From contig NZ_MSSW01000044.1 of the NCBI RefSeq assembly GCF_002150685.1, positions 60,548 through 124,547 of the forward strand: DNA of 64,000 bases, read 5' to 3'. Under the pieces are notes generated by a model. The model had not been told where the DNA came from. It did not search any database and saw nothing but the letters and a program-made list of their open reading frames with translations. The stretch comes from Algoriphagus antarcticus (GTDB lineage: Bacteria > Bacteroidota > Bacteroidia > Cytophagales > Cyclobacteriaceae). Position numbers and translations under genes: made by a program. This document shows positions 55,126 through 63,593 of this stretch, piece after piece (the stretch's first letter is position 1; the number at the start of each line of letters is the position of its first letter).

Positions 55126-55570
55126 ATGCATTTAACCGCAAAGCACGCCGAGTTTTTCGCGGAGGTCGCCAAGCAATAATATTTCACCTTAGGCTGGGTG
55201 TTTAGTTGGTTCAGAGTCTTCAGACCTGCCTGCGGCAAGGCAGGCTTGGACCTATGACAATGCATCTTCAGTCTGCTTCCAATGTGGTAAAGGAATATTC
55301 TTGTCACTGCAAAGACGCGATGGACGCTAAGTTTTCGCAAAGATTTTTTTGATGAAAGAAGAAAAACCTCTGCGTTTTGCTTGGCGCACTCTGCGTCTTG
55401 GCGGTAAAAAAAATTATCAATTTGCACTCTCAATGATCAAGGAGTCAAGTCCAAATACTTACTTGCGTTCTCCGCGTTGTTCTTTGTGCCCACCGTGGTA
55501 AAAAAAATAACGCCTGGTTCAAGTCTTCAGACCTGCCTGCGGCAAGGCAGGCTTAGGCCAAAAACAGGAT
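55126..55570. repeat. Patchwork of intergenic repeats after katG
   Basis: No gene. There are several pieces of the ACCGCAAAG-ACGC type known from many Bacteroidota spacers: AACCGCAAAGCACGCC (55134), CACTGCAAAGACGCGATGG (about 55303), and inverted forms TCTGCGTTTTGCTTGGCGC (about 55372) and GTTCTTTGTGCCCACCGTGG (about 55478). Two identical 32-nt copies, 55216-55247 and 55523-55554, contain the palindrome CCTGCCTGCGGCAAGGCAGG. Confidence 0.7.
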
Positions 55571-55648
55571 AGTGATCAGACTGCTGTTGAGTAAGATGGT
55601 TTTAATTGCTAAGCTTCTTAGAAAAATCAGGCTTTATTAATTGATGTT

Positions 55649-56026
55649 TTATTTTTCATCTTCCGTAAAAGTTAGTAGATAATCATTATTATCTTCAATA
55701 GAAAATTCAGTTGCACCATAAAATGTTTTTTCAAGTCCTTTAATCACTTTTACTTTGTCTTTAATTTGGTCATAAAACTTTCTAATCTCATTTGTTTGAA
55801 TGTACTGAAGTAATGAACCTCCATCTTGTCTTAAAACGGTCGGTAATTCATCGCCCAAACTGCGAAAAGTTTGAAACATAAACACTACGCTTCCACATGT
55901 CATCATTGCAAAAATAGTTTCCCCCTCTTCGGGAACAGTTGTTGTTAAGCTAAACCCCAATTTTTTGTAAAATTCAATTGTTCGATTGATGTCGGTTACA
56001 AAGATGTTTGGTGATACTGATTTCAT
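55649..56026 (-). CDS. VOC (glyoxalase/bleomycin-resistance) family protein
   Basis: A 125-residue protein of the vicinal oxygen chelate fold: VSPNIFVTDINRTIEFYKKL, GFSLTTTVPEEGETIFAMMT, GGSLLQYIQTNEIRKFYDQI and the final EFSIEDNNDYLLTFTEDE. The strand-helix pairs and DxxxxxxFYxxLGF element are typical. Function could be an isomerase, lyase or binding protein; no substrate can be named. It is AT-rich compared with katG, and lies in the accessory-looking stretch. Confidence 0.85.
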   Translation of the reverse strand: MKSVSPNIFVTDINRTIEFYKKLGFSLTTTVPEEGETIFAMMTCGSVVFMFQTFRSLGDELPTVLRQDGGSLLQYIQTNEIRKFYDQIKDKVKVIKGLEKTFYGATEFSIEDNNDYLLTFTEDEK

Positions 56027-56170
56027 TTATTAATATTTTATTTTATTGATTATTTCAAAAAGGTTACTGCCAACGGTTTTAGGCTTGGCGATGTGGTGGA
56101 TTTCTATCAATAAATTTCATTAGAATTACCAATGTTGAATTTAGCACAACTGTTTTTCAGAAGGTTTTTG

Positions 56171-57370
56171 TCATTCCAAAATCTTTTCAATTGCTTTGTC
56201 ATTGGCTTTTATAAAGTCATAAAATGAATTTGGTATAGAAATATCAGGAGTTAATGAACCTTCCATATTTTCCCAGTTTTCCCAGTATTTTGTAGAATAA
56301 GTAACTCGCATATTTAGAGTTGGCAATTCGAAATTTTTAATCTCTCCAAAGTGATTTATATTCCCTCCGGTAGATTCTCCCACAAATGTTGCATTTGTTG
56401 TCCTCTTTAACTCAATTGCGTTCATTAACGATGAGGACATAACTTTTTGTCCTATCACAACAAAAAAACTATTTTTAGTATTCAAAACACTTTTTTTAAT
56501 ACCCGCTATGAACGGATTTAATATGGCTGAATTACCACCACCATTAAATCTCAAGTCTAAAATTAATTTTGTCGGCTTTTTTTCATTAATGACCTCAAAT
56601 AGTCTTTTGTTAAACGCTGTAAAAGATTCATTTTCGCTTTCAGCACAACTCCTATAATTGAAATAAAGCATTTTATTGTCTTCATTATATTGAAACCAGT
56701 AATTGCTTAAATTACTATATGCTAAAATCTGCTTGTAAGGCTCTGCATATTTCCAATTTGTATTAACCTCTTTTTTAATTCCAAACACTGTGGTAATTAC
56801 TGTGTCACCTTGTGGCGATAAGAGTCTGAATTTTACTTCTTGAATATTTTTAATGATTCCAAGTCCTTGTAGAATGGAAGTATTGTTAAAATAAAATGCT
56901 TCAAAGTATTTAGAATAGGAAAGATTGTCCTGTTTGATAGTCGTTTTCAATAAGGAAATGATTTCTGCAGTAGGAGTATCATCTATTGAAAGTACCCTAT
57001 AAAGCAAATATTTTGTATGCAAACTATCTGTAACAGTAATTGCAATTCCTTCATCAAAAAATTTGAATTGAAAAGGAAGGTAGTAATCGGCATTAGGAAA
57101 CATTATGGTATGTTCATCCCCAATTGATGCGTTTGCTTTTAACAATCTGACGATAACTTGTTCTTTATCTAACTCTGTTACATCTGAAATCAAAGTATCA
57201 AGTTGCTGATTAAAAAACTCTTTCGATATTTTTGTGAATGGATTTTTATGTTTATTGGAAATCGTCTTGCGATACAACTCTATGTCAGAGACAACCTTGT
57301 CCTGTGAAAATGCAAGTTGAAAAAATACAATAAACAGAAAGAAGAAAATTAGACTTTTTGTTGTTTTCAT
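56171..57370 (-). CDS. Exported S41-family (tail-specific) peptidase
   Basis: A 399-residue protein with a signal peptide (SLIFFFLFIVFFQLAFSQ). The C-terminal half is an S41 peptidase domain: LILDLRFNGGGNSAILNPFI, VVIGQKVMSSSLMNAIELKR (containing the candidate catalytic Ser) and GESTGGNINHFGE; the ending NMEGSLTPDISIPNSFYDF is common in exported S41 proteins. No PDZ domain is seen. ATG at 57370 is chosen over one 15 codons upstream. The gene is markedly AT-rich. Substrate unknown. Confidence 0.87.
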   Translation of the reverse strand: MKTTKSLIFFFLFIVFFQLAFSQDKVVSDIELYRKTISNKHKNPFTKISKEFFNQQLDTLISDVTELDKEQVIVRLLKANASIGDEHTIMFPNADYYLPFQFKFFDEGIAITVTDSLHTKYLLYRVLSIDDTPTAEIISLLKTTIKQDNLSYSKYFEAFYFNNTSILQGLGIIKNIQEVKFRLLSPQGDTVITTVFGIKKEVNTNWKYAEPYKQILAYSNLSNYWFQYNEDNKMLYFNYRSCAESENESFTAFNKRLFEVINEKKPTKLILDLRFNGGGNSAILNPFIAGIKKSVLNTKNSFFVVIGQKVMSSSLMNAIELKRTTNATFVGESTGGNINHFGEIKNFELPTLNMRVTYSTKYWENWENMEGSLTPDISIPNSFYDFIKANDKAIEKILE

Positions 57371-57416
57371 AAAATTGCTTGCTTGTTGTTTTTTGAGATT
57401 AAAGGTAATTTTCAAT

Positions 57417-58140
57417 CTACCTTTTCAATTCCTCCATTCTTTTATCCGTCATAGTTGCGGTTTTTGACATTCCATTTATAATCTCGAAAACCATTGTTAA
57501 CGTAATTGCTGGATATAATGCCATTTTTGTTTCTATAAGTATCATGGCCATGGCATCTAATGTTATTTGTAACAATCTTTCTTTGCTTTCGGTTTTATTC
57601 GTATCCGACTTGTAGTGGCAATAAAAATGGTTTGTTGTTATCTGGAACTCTTAAGTTGAGTTTCCCCATTCTGTTTCGCCCACTTTTTTATCGTAATTTT
57701 CAAAAATTTCAGTTTAAGATGGAAAAAAATCATATTCAAATTGCCAATCGATTTTGCTTTTGATTTCTCCAAAGACGCGCTCTTTAGGTAACAGATTCCA
57801 ATTGTTGACTTTGATGGGCCCAACAACCAATTCATTAATTTTATCTTAAAATAGTGCTGAACCCGGCTCAAAGTTGTGGCCGTTTATTGAATATTCATTC
57901 GCGGCTTCGATAAATCGTTCAGTGAATATTGCGGATATTAAACATATCGCATCTTCTACTCGAATGCCTTTTTGAGTTTTGACACTAGCATAGACGTAAT
58001 TCACTGTCATTTTTGACTTATTTTCATCTTGCGGTTTAGCATTTAAAAAATTTGAAATTTCTATTGGTTGTTTTATATTATTTGGTTAACCCTAATTGGT
58101 TTTCTATGTATACAAATAAGGTTTTTACTGTTGAAATCAT
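57417..58140 (-). pseudogene. Degenerate gene with three in-frame TAA codons and one frameshift
   Basis: On the minus strand, ATG at 58140 opens MISTVKTLFVYIENQLGLTK then stops; a one-base shift leads into a frame running to a TAG at 57419 with about 215 codons and three TAA interruptions. The joined protein text is coherent: NAKPQDENKSKMTVNYVYAS, GIRVEDAICLISAIFTERFI, INELVVGPIKVNNWNLLPKE, RLLQITLDAMAMILIETKMA. I do not recognise the family. Coherent coding text across the stops argues for recent inactivation of a real gene, not chance. It is AT-rich and lies between the S41 peptidase and the ankyrin gene. Confidence 0.65.
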
Positions 58141-58266
58141 TTTTTTTACTTTCAGTAATCAAAGACTCGACTTTCGCCGAGCCCTATAAATAAATTAATT
58201 CCCATTAATTAATTTTTTAAAGTATGATACTAAATAGGTTGTGCACTGTTATGCATTGAAACAAAA

Positions 58267-59256
58267 TTAATTTTCCATTGCTGGCATTGTATCCTTATTG
58301 TGTTGTTTTAACAATAATTCAACTTTGTCAAAATCTAGGGGCATTGTAATTTTTTCAGCTTGAGCATCTACAATGATTTTTTCAATAATGTTTGTTAAGT
58401 TGTAACCGTCAGAGGTGGTGTAATTGTAGTCAGCGTTTGAATCTTCCAAAAGGTAACGTACCACTCGCCAAGTATCATTCCACTCCACATTGGTGCCTGC
58501 TTCATACGCCGCAAACATGACTGGTGTAAAACCGTTTTCGCGTTTTGCATTCACGTTGGCTCCGCTGACTATCAATAAAATAGCGATATCATTTTCCCTC
58601 TTATTACTTTTTCCAATCGTTCGGAATAAAACCGGATAACCGTCTATTAAACTATGAACATTGGGATTGGCACCTGCGGCTAAAAAGTCAGCAATTATGT
58701 CTGGCGGCAAATATTGAGTAGCCTCATCCAATGCAGGTGTCGGGTCAGAACCATTTGCAATAAGTATTCGAATAAGTTCTGGGTTACTTTTCAACCTTAC
58801 AGCAAATTGCAAATAATTTAAACCAGGCCAACCCCAAACTTCAATGCCCTGTATATTCAAATTTTGTTCCTTTATCAATTCTTTTAACAAAATTGTATTG
58901 TTGTTTTCAATGGCCGAAGCAATGGCGATTTGTTTTTTATCCTTGTAATAAGTTTCAGCTTCGGTTTTTTCCTTTTTAAAGGAAGGAAGATTATTGGATA
59001 TTAAAATTCCCAAACCAATTACCAAAGGTAAAGCAGCAAAAAAACCACCTACAACCTGGCTAAAGGTCGAATGACCATAACGCAAAGGAAGCGCTCCTAA
59101 CAATAGTACCAGCAATCCAACAATCACTAATACATAAAACCAGCCACTTTCTATAGCATCTGCGTTTCTATCGCTGGTATCTGCATAATAATAAATAATA
59201 AGAACGATTAACGCGATGGCATTAAGACCTACAAGAATCCATAATATTTTAAGCAT
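58267..59256 (-). CDS. Membrane-anchored ankyrin-repeat protein
   Basis: A 329-residue protein. The first 95 residues hold about three membrane helices (LKILWILVGLNAIALIVLII; WFYVLVIVGLLVLLLGALPL; FAALPLVIGLGILIS). After a charged linker come ankyrin-type repeats: IASAIENNNTILLKELIKEQ, LNYLQFAVRLKSNPELIRIL, IIADFLAAGANPNVHSLIDG, ILLIVSGANVNAKRENGFTP and a last VEWNDTWRVVRYLLEDSNAD. Ankyrin repeats bind proteins; the partner is unknown. It is in the AT-rich stretch and precedes repeat copy C. Confidence 0.85.
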   Translation of the reverse strand: MLKILWILVGLNAIALIVLIIYYYADTSDRNADAIESGWFYVLVIVGLLVLLLGALPLRYGHSTFSQVVGGFFAALPLVIGLGILISNNLPSFKKEKTEAETYYKDKKQIAIASAIENNNTILLKELIKEQNLNIQGIEVWGWPGLNYLQFAVRLKSNPELIRILIANGSDPTPALDEATQYLPPDIIADFLAAGANPNVHSLIDGYPVLFRTIGKSNKRENDIAILLIVSGANVNAKRENGFTPVMFAAYEAGTNVEWNDTWRVVRYLLEDSNADYNYTTSDGYNLTNIIEKIIVDAQAEKITMPLDFDKVELLLKQHNKDTMPAMEN

Positions 59257-59320
59257 TTTTTCTTTTTCTTTTTTTGTTAATCATGTCATCACTTTTTTTC
59301 TTATACTATATTTTAGATTG

Positions 59321-59467
59321 TGATTATACGGAATCTTGCCAGTAGAAAATATAAAGGATCAAAAATTCAAAGACACCTTGAATTCTGGTTTACTTTGGTC
59401 TTCGGTCATCGGTCTTCCAACCCATTGACCAAAGAGAATTCGCTTACTGGCAGAAAAGCGTACATAC
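59321..59467 (+). repeat. Inverted-end intergenic repeat, copy C
   Basis: Begins TGATTATACGGAATCTTGCC and ends CTGGCAGAAAAGCGTACATA (plus C). Shares long identical runs with copy B, such as AAAAATTCAAAGACACCTTG and CCATTGACCAAAGAGAATTC. Confidence 0.82.
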
Positions 59468-59907
59468 AGATTTCTTTATTTCCCTATTTCGTATAAAAAT
59501 TGTTTTCATAACCCATTCTTAAAAAGTAACCTTAAGATCGGGGAAAAGCAGTTCAAAAAAAAATTCTTTTTAGAGTGACCTGTTTCTCTACGCCATAGTC
59601 TGCCTCTTTACAGACCACTAAGGAATTCCGATCAGTGGAGACCTGCATGCCAGCAAGGCAGGTCCAGACTGGAGCCTAAAGCAACTTAACTTTCTCGCAT
59701 TCTGGGAATGTGAAGCATACTCTAATTTTTTACCCTTTACTTTCAGGATTGGACTGCTTCGTCGTACCTCCTACCAATGACAGAGTGTATTATATTTTTA
59801 GATTTGAAATATTTCAGCATTTAATTCGGAAAACCACAGCTAAAACGGCAAACTCTGTCATCTCCTTTTTGTATATTTTCTGAATTTTCAAGACTCGCAG
59901 TGACGAT

Positions 59908-59985
59908 CCAAACCTCCAAACCTCCAACCTCCAACTTCCAACCTCCAACCTCCAACCTCCCACCTTCAACTTCCAAACTTCCTCC
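59908..59985. repeat. Heptamer tandem array (CCTCCAA)n
   Basis: About ten imperfect units of CCTCCAA with variants CTTCCAA, CCTCCCA and CCTTCAA, ending immediately beside the stop of the minus-strand GntP-family gene. Confidence 0.7.
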
Positions 59986-59986
59986 A

Positions 59987-61318
59987 TCAACCCACAATCA
60001 ACGTAATCAAATAAATCACAGAGATCGCCGTCACGGACATAATGAGTGTGCCTAGACTGTGTGTTTGATTTCCTTGCTTGATTGTCAAGCCAGAGAGCTG
60101 AGTCACTGCCCAGAAGAAACTGTCATTGGCATGGGAGATGGCCATGGCTCCAGCGCCTGTTGCCAAGACGGCGAAGACACGCATTGTCTCTGAGTCAAGT
60201 CCTAGCGAACCAAGCAAAGGAGCGACAATCGATGCTGTAGTAATCATCGCTACCGTAGAGGATCCCTGAGCTGTTTTCAGTGCAAAAGCAATAAGAAATG
60301 GAAGAAAGATTCCCCAGCTTGCACCGCTCATGCTTTCGCTTACCATATCGCCAATGCCTGAGTTTTGTAGCATTTTCCCAAACACTCCGCCAGCCCCCGT
60401 AATCAAGATGACAGGGGCTGCGATCAGGATCGCTTCTCCCAACCAGCCGCTAGAGGAAAGTAATTTGGCGTCGAATTTCTTTGGAAGAGAAAAAGCCAAA
60501 AATACTCCCAGTAATAAGGCGATCACTGGACTTCCTGCAAATTGGATAAAGGTGTAGAATGTGCCTTCACCCATAGGTTTGGTCGGATACTTGGCAATGG
60601 AAGCGACGATGATCAGGATAAGCGGAACGATAATGGGCAAGAAAGAAGCAAATGCTGACGGTCTTTGTTTCTTTTCAATTTCCTCAGTTTTGACAGCCAT
60701 TTTTGGCACCAAAGGGATTTTGTAAGCAACTTTTTTGACAAAAATATAGCTGGGAATCAAGGCGATCAAACTCACAATAAGCCCGTAGAAAATGATCATT
60801 CCCAGATCAGCTTCATAAATTCCTGCCGTAGCAATCGGCCCTGGAGTAGGAGGGACGAGAGAGTGCGAGGCTGTAGCCCCCAAAGCCAACGCGATGGTAG
60901 TGGCAGCATAAGGAACTTTACTTTTTAGTGAAAGCGACTTGCTGATCGGATTCATCATGATAAAAGTACTGTCTCCAAACACAGGAATAGATAGAATATA
61001 TCCCGAGATCATCATGGCTAGCGTCACAGACTTTTCTCCAATCCATTTGAGAATTTTCTCTGCGATGACAATGGCACCACCGGTTTTTTCCAGAAAAGTG
61101 CCCATCATCACACCCAGCAAAATCAGTAAGCCTATGCTTCCCAGCACTCCTCCAAAGCCATCAGAAATGGATTTCAAGATCAATTCGCCAGGCATTCCAA
61201 CGAGCAAGCCGTATAGAATGGCTCCACAAAAAAGTGCTAAAAAGGGATGGATGTCATATTTGACGATGGCAATGAGAATCAGTGCCAAGGCAAAAAGGAT
61301 AATCAATAATGTGAGCAT
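59987..61318 (-). CDS. GntP-family gluconate:H+ symporter-like permease
   Basis: A 443-residue membrane protein with about 12-13 hydrophobic helices. GntP-family features: LLVGMPGELILKSISDGFGG, LGSIGLLILLGVMMGTFLEK, MISGYILSIPVFGDSTFIMM, ALGATASHSLVPPTPGPIAT and AISHANDSFFWAVTQLSGL. Members take up gluconate and similar hydroxy-acids with protons. There is no kinase beside it. Its possible relation to the sugar-acid locus at 20.7-34.1 kb is only suggestive. ATG at 61318. Confidence 0.92.
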   Translation of the reverse strand: MLTLLIILFALALILIAIVKYDIHPFLALFCGAILYGLLVGMPGELILKSISDGFGGVLGSIGLLILLGVMMGTFLEKTGGAIVIAEKILKWIGEKSVTLAMMISGYILSIPVFGDSTFIMMNPISKSLSLKSKVPYAATTIALALGATASHSLVPPTPGPIATAGIYEADLGMIIFYGLIVSLIALIPSYIFVKKVAYKIPLVPKMAVKTEEIEKKQRPSAFASFLPIIVPLILIIVASIAKYPTKPMGEGTFYTFIQFAGSPVIALLLGVFLAFSLPKKFDAKLLSSSGWLGEAILIAAPVILITGAGGVFGKMLQNSGIGDMVSESMSGASWGIFLPFLIAFALKTAQGSSTVAMITTASIVAPLLGSLGLDSETMRVFAVLATGAGAMAISHANDSFFWAVTQLSGLTIKQGNQTHSLGTLIMSVTAISVIYLITLIVG

Positions 61319-61514
61319 TTTGGGTTAGGTTGGGTTTGAAAAAAGAGATCGAAACAGGTAGCGTTACGACCTTAAACCTAAAAATTAGGGAAAAAAAGGG
61401 AATATTAAAGCCTAGAGCTTCAATAGCTTTCTAATTGTTTGTTGAGTGGCTTCGCTAGGATTGAATATTTGGTATTTTAGCTTACTGAACTTCTTTTGAC
61501 AATAAATCTCTCTT

Positions 61515-63593
61515 ATGCGCTTCACATCCACCCTTTCGCTGCTAATTTCTCTCTTGATATTAGTCGCATGCAAATCTAACCCGTCGAAAATTGCGGAATA
61601 TCGGGTTTTGCCCAGCCCAAAATCCATTGAGATTACGGAACGATCTGATTTACTTGCGAGCGATATAAAATCCCTCGTAGAGAAGGCCAAAGCGCAATTT
61701 ATCTCTGGCAACTCACTTACAGACTTTTCTGAAAAGTCGCTTAATTTCACCTTGGATGTAGACTCGGGACTTAAGGCTGAAGGCTATACTCTTGACATCA
61801 CTCAATATGAAATCGCGATCTCAGCTTCCACCAAGCAAGGACTTTGGTATGGTGTGATCACGCTTGGTCAGCTGGTTCAGGATGCACTGGATCAGGATGC
61901 GGCTTTGTCACAAGTGAGCATTCGGGATGAGCCAGCGCTTCAATACCGCTCTGTGCAACTCGATGTAAAACATCATTTGGAAAAGAAAGACTATTACTAC
62001 GATATCATTGATCGCTTAGCTGAGCTGAAAATCAACGGGATAATCTTAGAAATAGAAGATAAGTTGGCGTACGAGAAGCAGCCAAAAGTTGGCTCCTCGG
62101 ATGCTTGGCCTATAGCAGAATGGAAAAAGCTGAGCGAGTATGCCATGGCAAGAAATATTCGAATTTCACCTCTGGTGCAAGGTCTGGGACATGCTTCTTT
62201 TATTCTAAAACATGAGGAGTATAAAGAGCTTCGTGATGACCCAGAAAGTGACTGGGCGTTTAATCCCTTGGATGAGCGGACATATGAGGTTCAATTTGAT
62301 TTGTATTCCGATGCACTTGCCGCTTTTCCCCATGCTCAATACCTGCACGTGGGCGGAGATGAAGTTCACACGACAGGCAGAGAAAGTGGTAAGTCAGCCT
62401 TGGAGTTGCAGCTGATATGGCTGAATAGAGTGAGTAAATATGCCGATGAACAGGCAGTGACGCCTATTTTTTGGGATGATATGCCTTTGAAAAATGCGGG
62501 TGTTTATGGATCGATTTTCAACAGGGAATTAACAAAAGCTCAGGTGGATAGCATCTGGACTGTGAACGAGCCTAATCTGAACAAGTATGTGGACATGTTT
62601 CCAAAGAATTGCATCTATATGCGCTGGAATTATGATATGCCAGAGACGCTAGGAAATAATCGAGCTATGCAGTGGTTTACCGATCATGGGTTCCAAGTGA
62701 TGGGCGCTACTGCCGGTCAAACTCGCTGGAATCTCATGCCACTTGAAGAAAGCAATACTGCTAATATTCGGGATTTTGCCCTGATATCCATCGACAATAA
62801 TGCCGATGGTCTGCTCTTGACACTTTGGGATGATGACTCCCCGCATTTTGAATTGTATCGAAGAGGGATTGCGATTTTTGCTGAATTCACTTGGTCTGGG
62901 GAAAAGAGGACTTCGGATGAACTGCACACCGCATACAGACAGCGAACGTTTGGAAGTGAGTTGGCTTCCACAGACTTTGAGTTTATCAATGACCTGGAAG
63001 GACCAGTGGCTTTTTGGAAAAATGCCTTGTTGGAGTCGAGTAATAGAAATAGATTGAAGGGGATGGATAACCCTATTCAGGATGCGGTTTTGACTTTGCC
63101 GGAGGCAAATGCTCCCGGGGAATGGACGGAGAGAAATAAGGAAAAGCTAGCTAAAGCAAAAGAAAGTCAGCTGGTGGTGGACTCAATTTTATATAAAATC
63201 TCAGAATCCAAAAAGGCTGCACTGAGAAATACCTATACGCTCGAAGTCTATGAGCAAGTGGCCAAAGTCACTCAATTTTCCAATAAGTCCTTGCTACTTC
63301 TGGCAGAGTGGGATCTGGCGAAAACAGCTGAGGAAAGAGAAGCTACGAAGGAGAAATTATTGAATCTTGAAGGCGAATGGCAGGATCAATTGGCGGAATT
63401 GGAAACTGTCTATGGCAAAACAAGAGAGCTAAACAAGCCGGATGATTACATTTTGGATCAGGATCATCATGATCACTTGGCCAATCAGGCGATCAAGTTT
63501 TCGGACTGGCAATTCTACGCTGAAGATCTATTTATCCAAAAGATCAAAGAAGGAAATAGCCTTGAAATGAAGGGAGATTTGGAGAATAAATAG
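61515..63593 (+). CDS. GH20 beta-N-acetylhexosaminidase lipoprotein
   Basis: A 692-residue lipoprotein with signal RFTSTLSLLISLLILVAC (acylated Cys19). An N-terminal GH20b-type domain (about 25-135) is followed by the GH20 barrel, starting ALQYRSVQLDVKHHLEKKDY, with the catalytic pair Asp282-Glu283 in LHVGGDEVH. Later segments such as WDDMPLKNAGVYG and LLTLWDDDSPHFELYRRGIA are barrel-like. These enzymes release terminal N-acetylhexosamine (for example from chitin or peptidoglycan fragments) by substrate-assisted catalysis. The C-terminal 200 residues are helical. ATG at 61515; it is divergent from the GntP gene. Confidence 0.9.
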   Translation: MRFTSTLSLLISLLILVACKSNPSKIAEYRVLPSPKSIEITERSDLLASDIKSLVEKAKAQFISGNSLTDFSEKSLNFTLDVDSGLKAEGYTLDITQYEIAISASTKQGLWYGVITLGQLVQDALDQDAALSQVSIRDEPALQYRSVQLDVKHHLEKKDYYYDIIDRLAELKINGIILEIEDKLAYEKQPKVGSSDAWPIAEWKKLSEYAMARNIRISPLVQGLGHASFILKHEEYKELRDDPESDWAFNPLDERTYEVQFDLYSDALAAFPHAQYLHVGGDEVHTTGRESGKSALELQLIWLNRVSKYADEQAVTPIFWDDMPLKNAGVYGSIFNRELTKAQVDSIWTVNEPNLNKYVDMFPKNCIYMRWNYDMPETLGNNRAMQWFTDHGFQVMGATAGQTRWNLMPLEESNTANIRDFALISIDNNADGLLLTLWDDDSPHFELYRRGIAIFAEFTWSGEKRTSDELHTAYRQRTFGSELASTDFEFINDLEGPVAFWKNALLESSNRNRLKGMDNPIQDAVLTLPEANAPGEWTERNKEKLAKAKESQLVVDSILYKISESKKAALRNTYTLEVYEQVAKVTQFSNKSLLLLAEWDLAKTAEEREATKEKLLNLEGEWQDQLAELETVYGKTRELNKPDDYILDQDHHDHLANQAIKFSDWQFYAEDLFIQKIKEGNSLEMKGDLENK

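Larger units (their letters stand above)
59257..59986. other. Gene-free spacer with repeat copy C and other repeats
   Basis: About 730 nt between the ankyrin gene and the GntP gene. Contents: repeat copy C (59321-59467), an imperfect hairpin ACCTGCATGCCAGCAAGGCA followed by GGTC (59641-59664) related to the 55.2-kb palindrome, and the heptamer array (59908-59985). No ORF was found. Confidence 0.6.

Noticed and set aside
55126..55570. CRISPR array after katG
   Set aside because: Repeats are palindromic or of mixed orientation, irregularly spaced, and no cas gene is in the window.
57638..57871. 77-codon minus-strand ORF beginning MSRVQHYFKIK
   Set aside because: It is another frame of the pseudogene at 57417-58140, whose main frame gives more protein-like text.
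57417..58140. Stop-codon reassignment as explanation of the three TAA codons
   Set aside because: Many confident genes in the window end in TAA, so TAA is a normal stop here.
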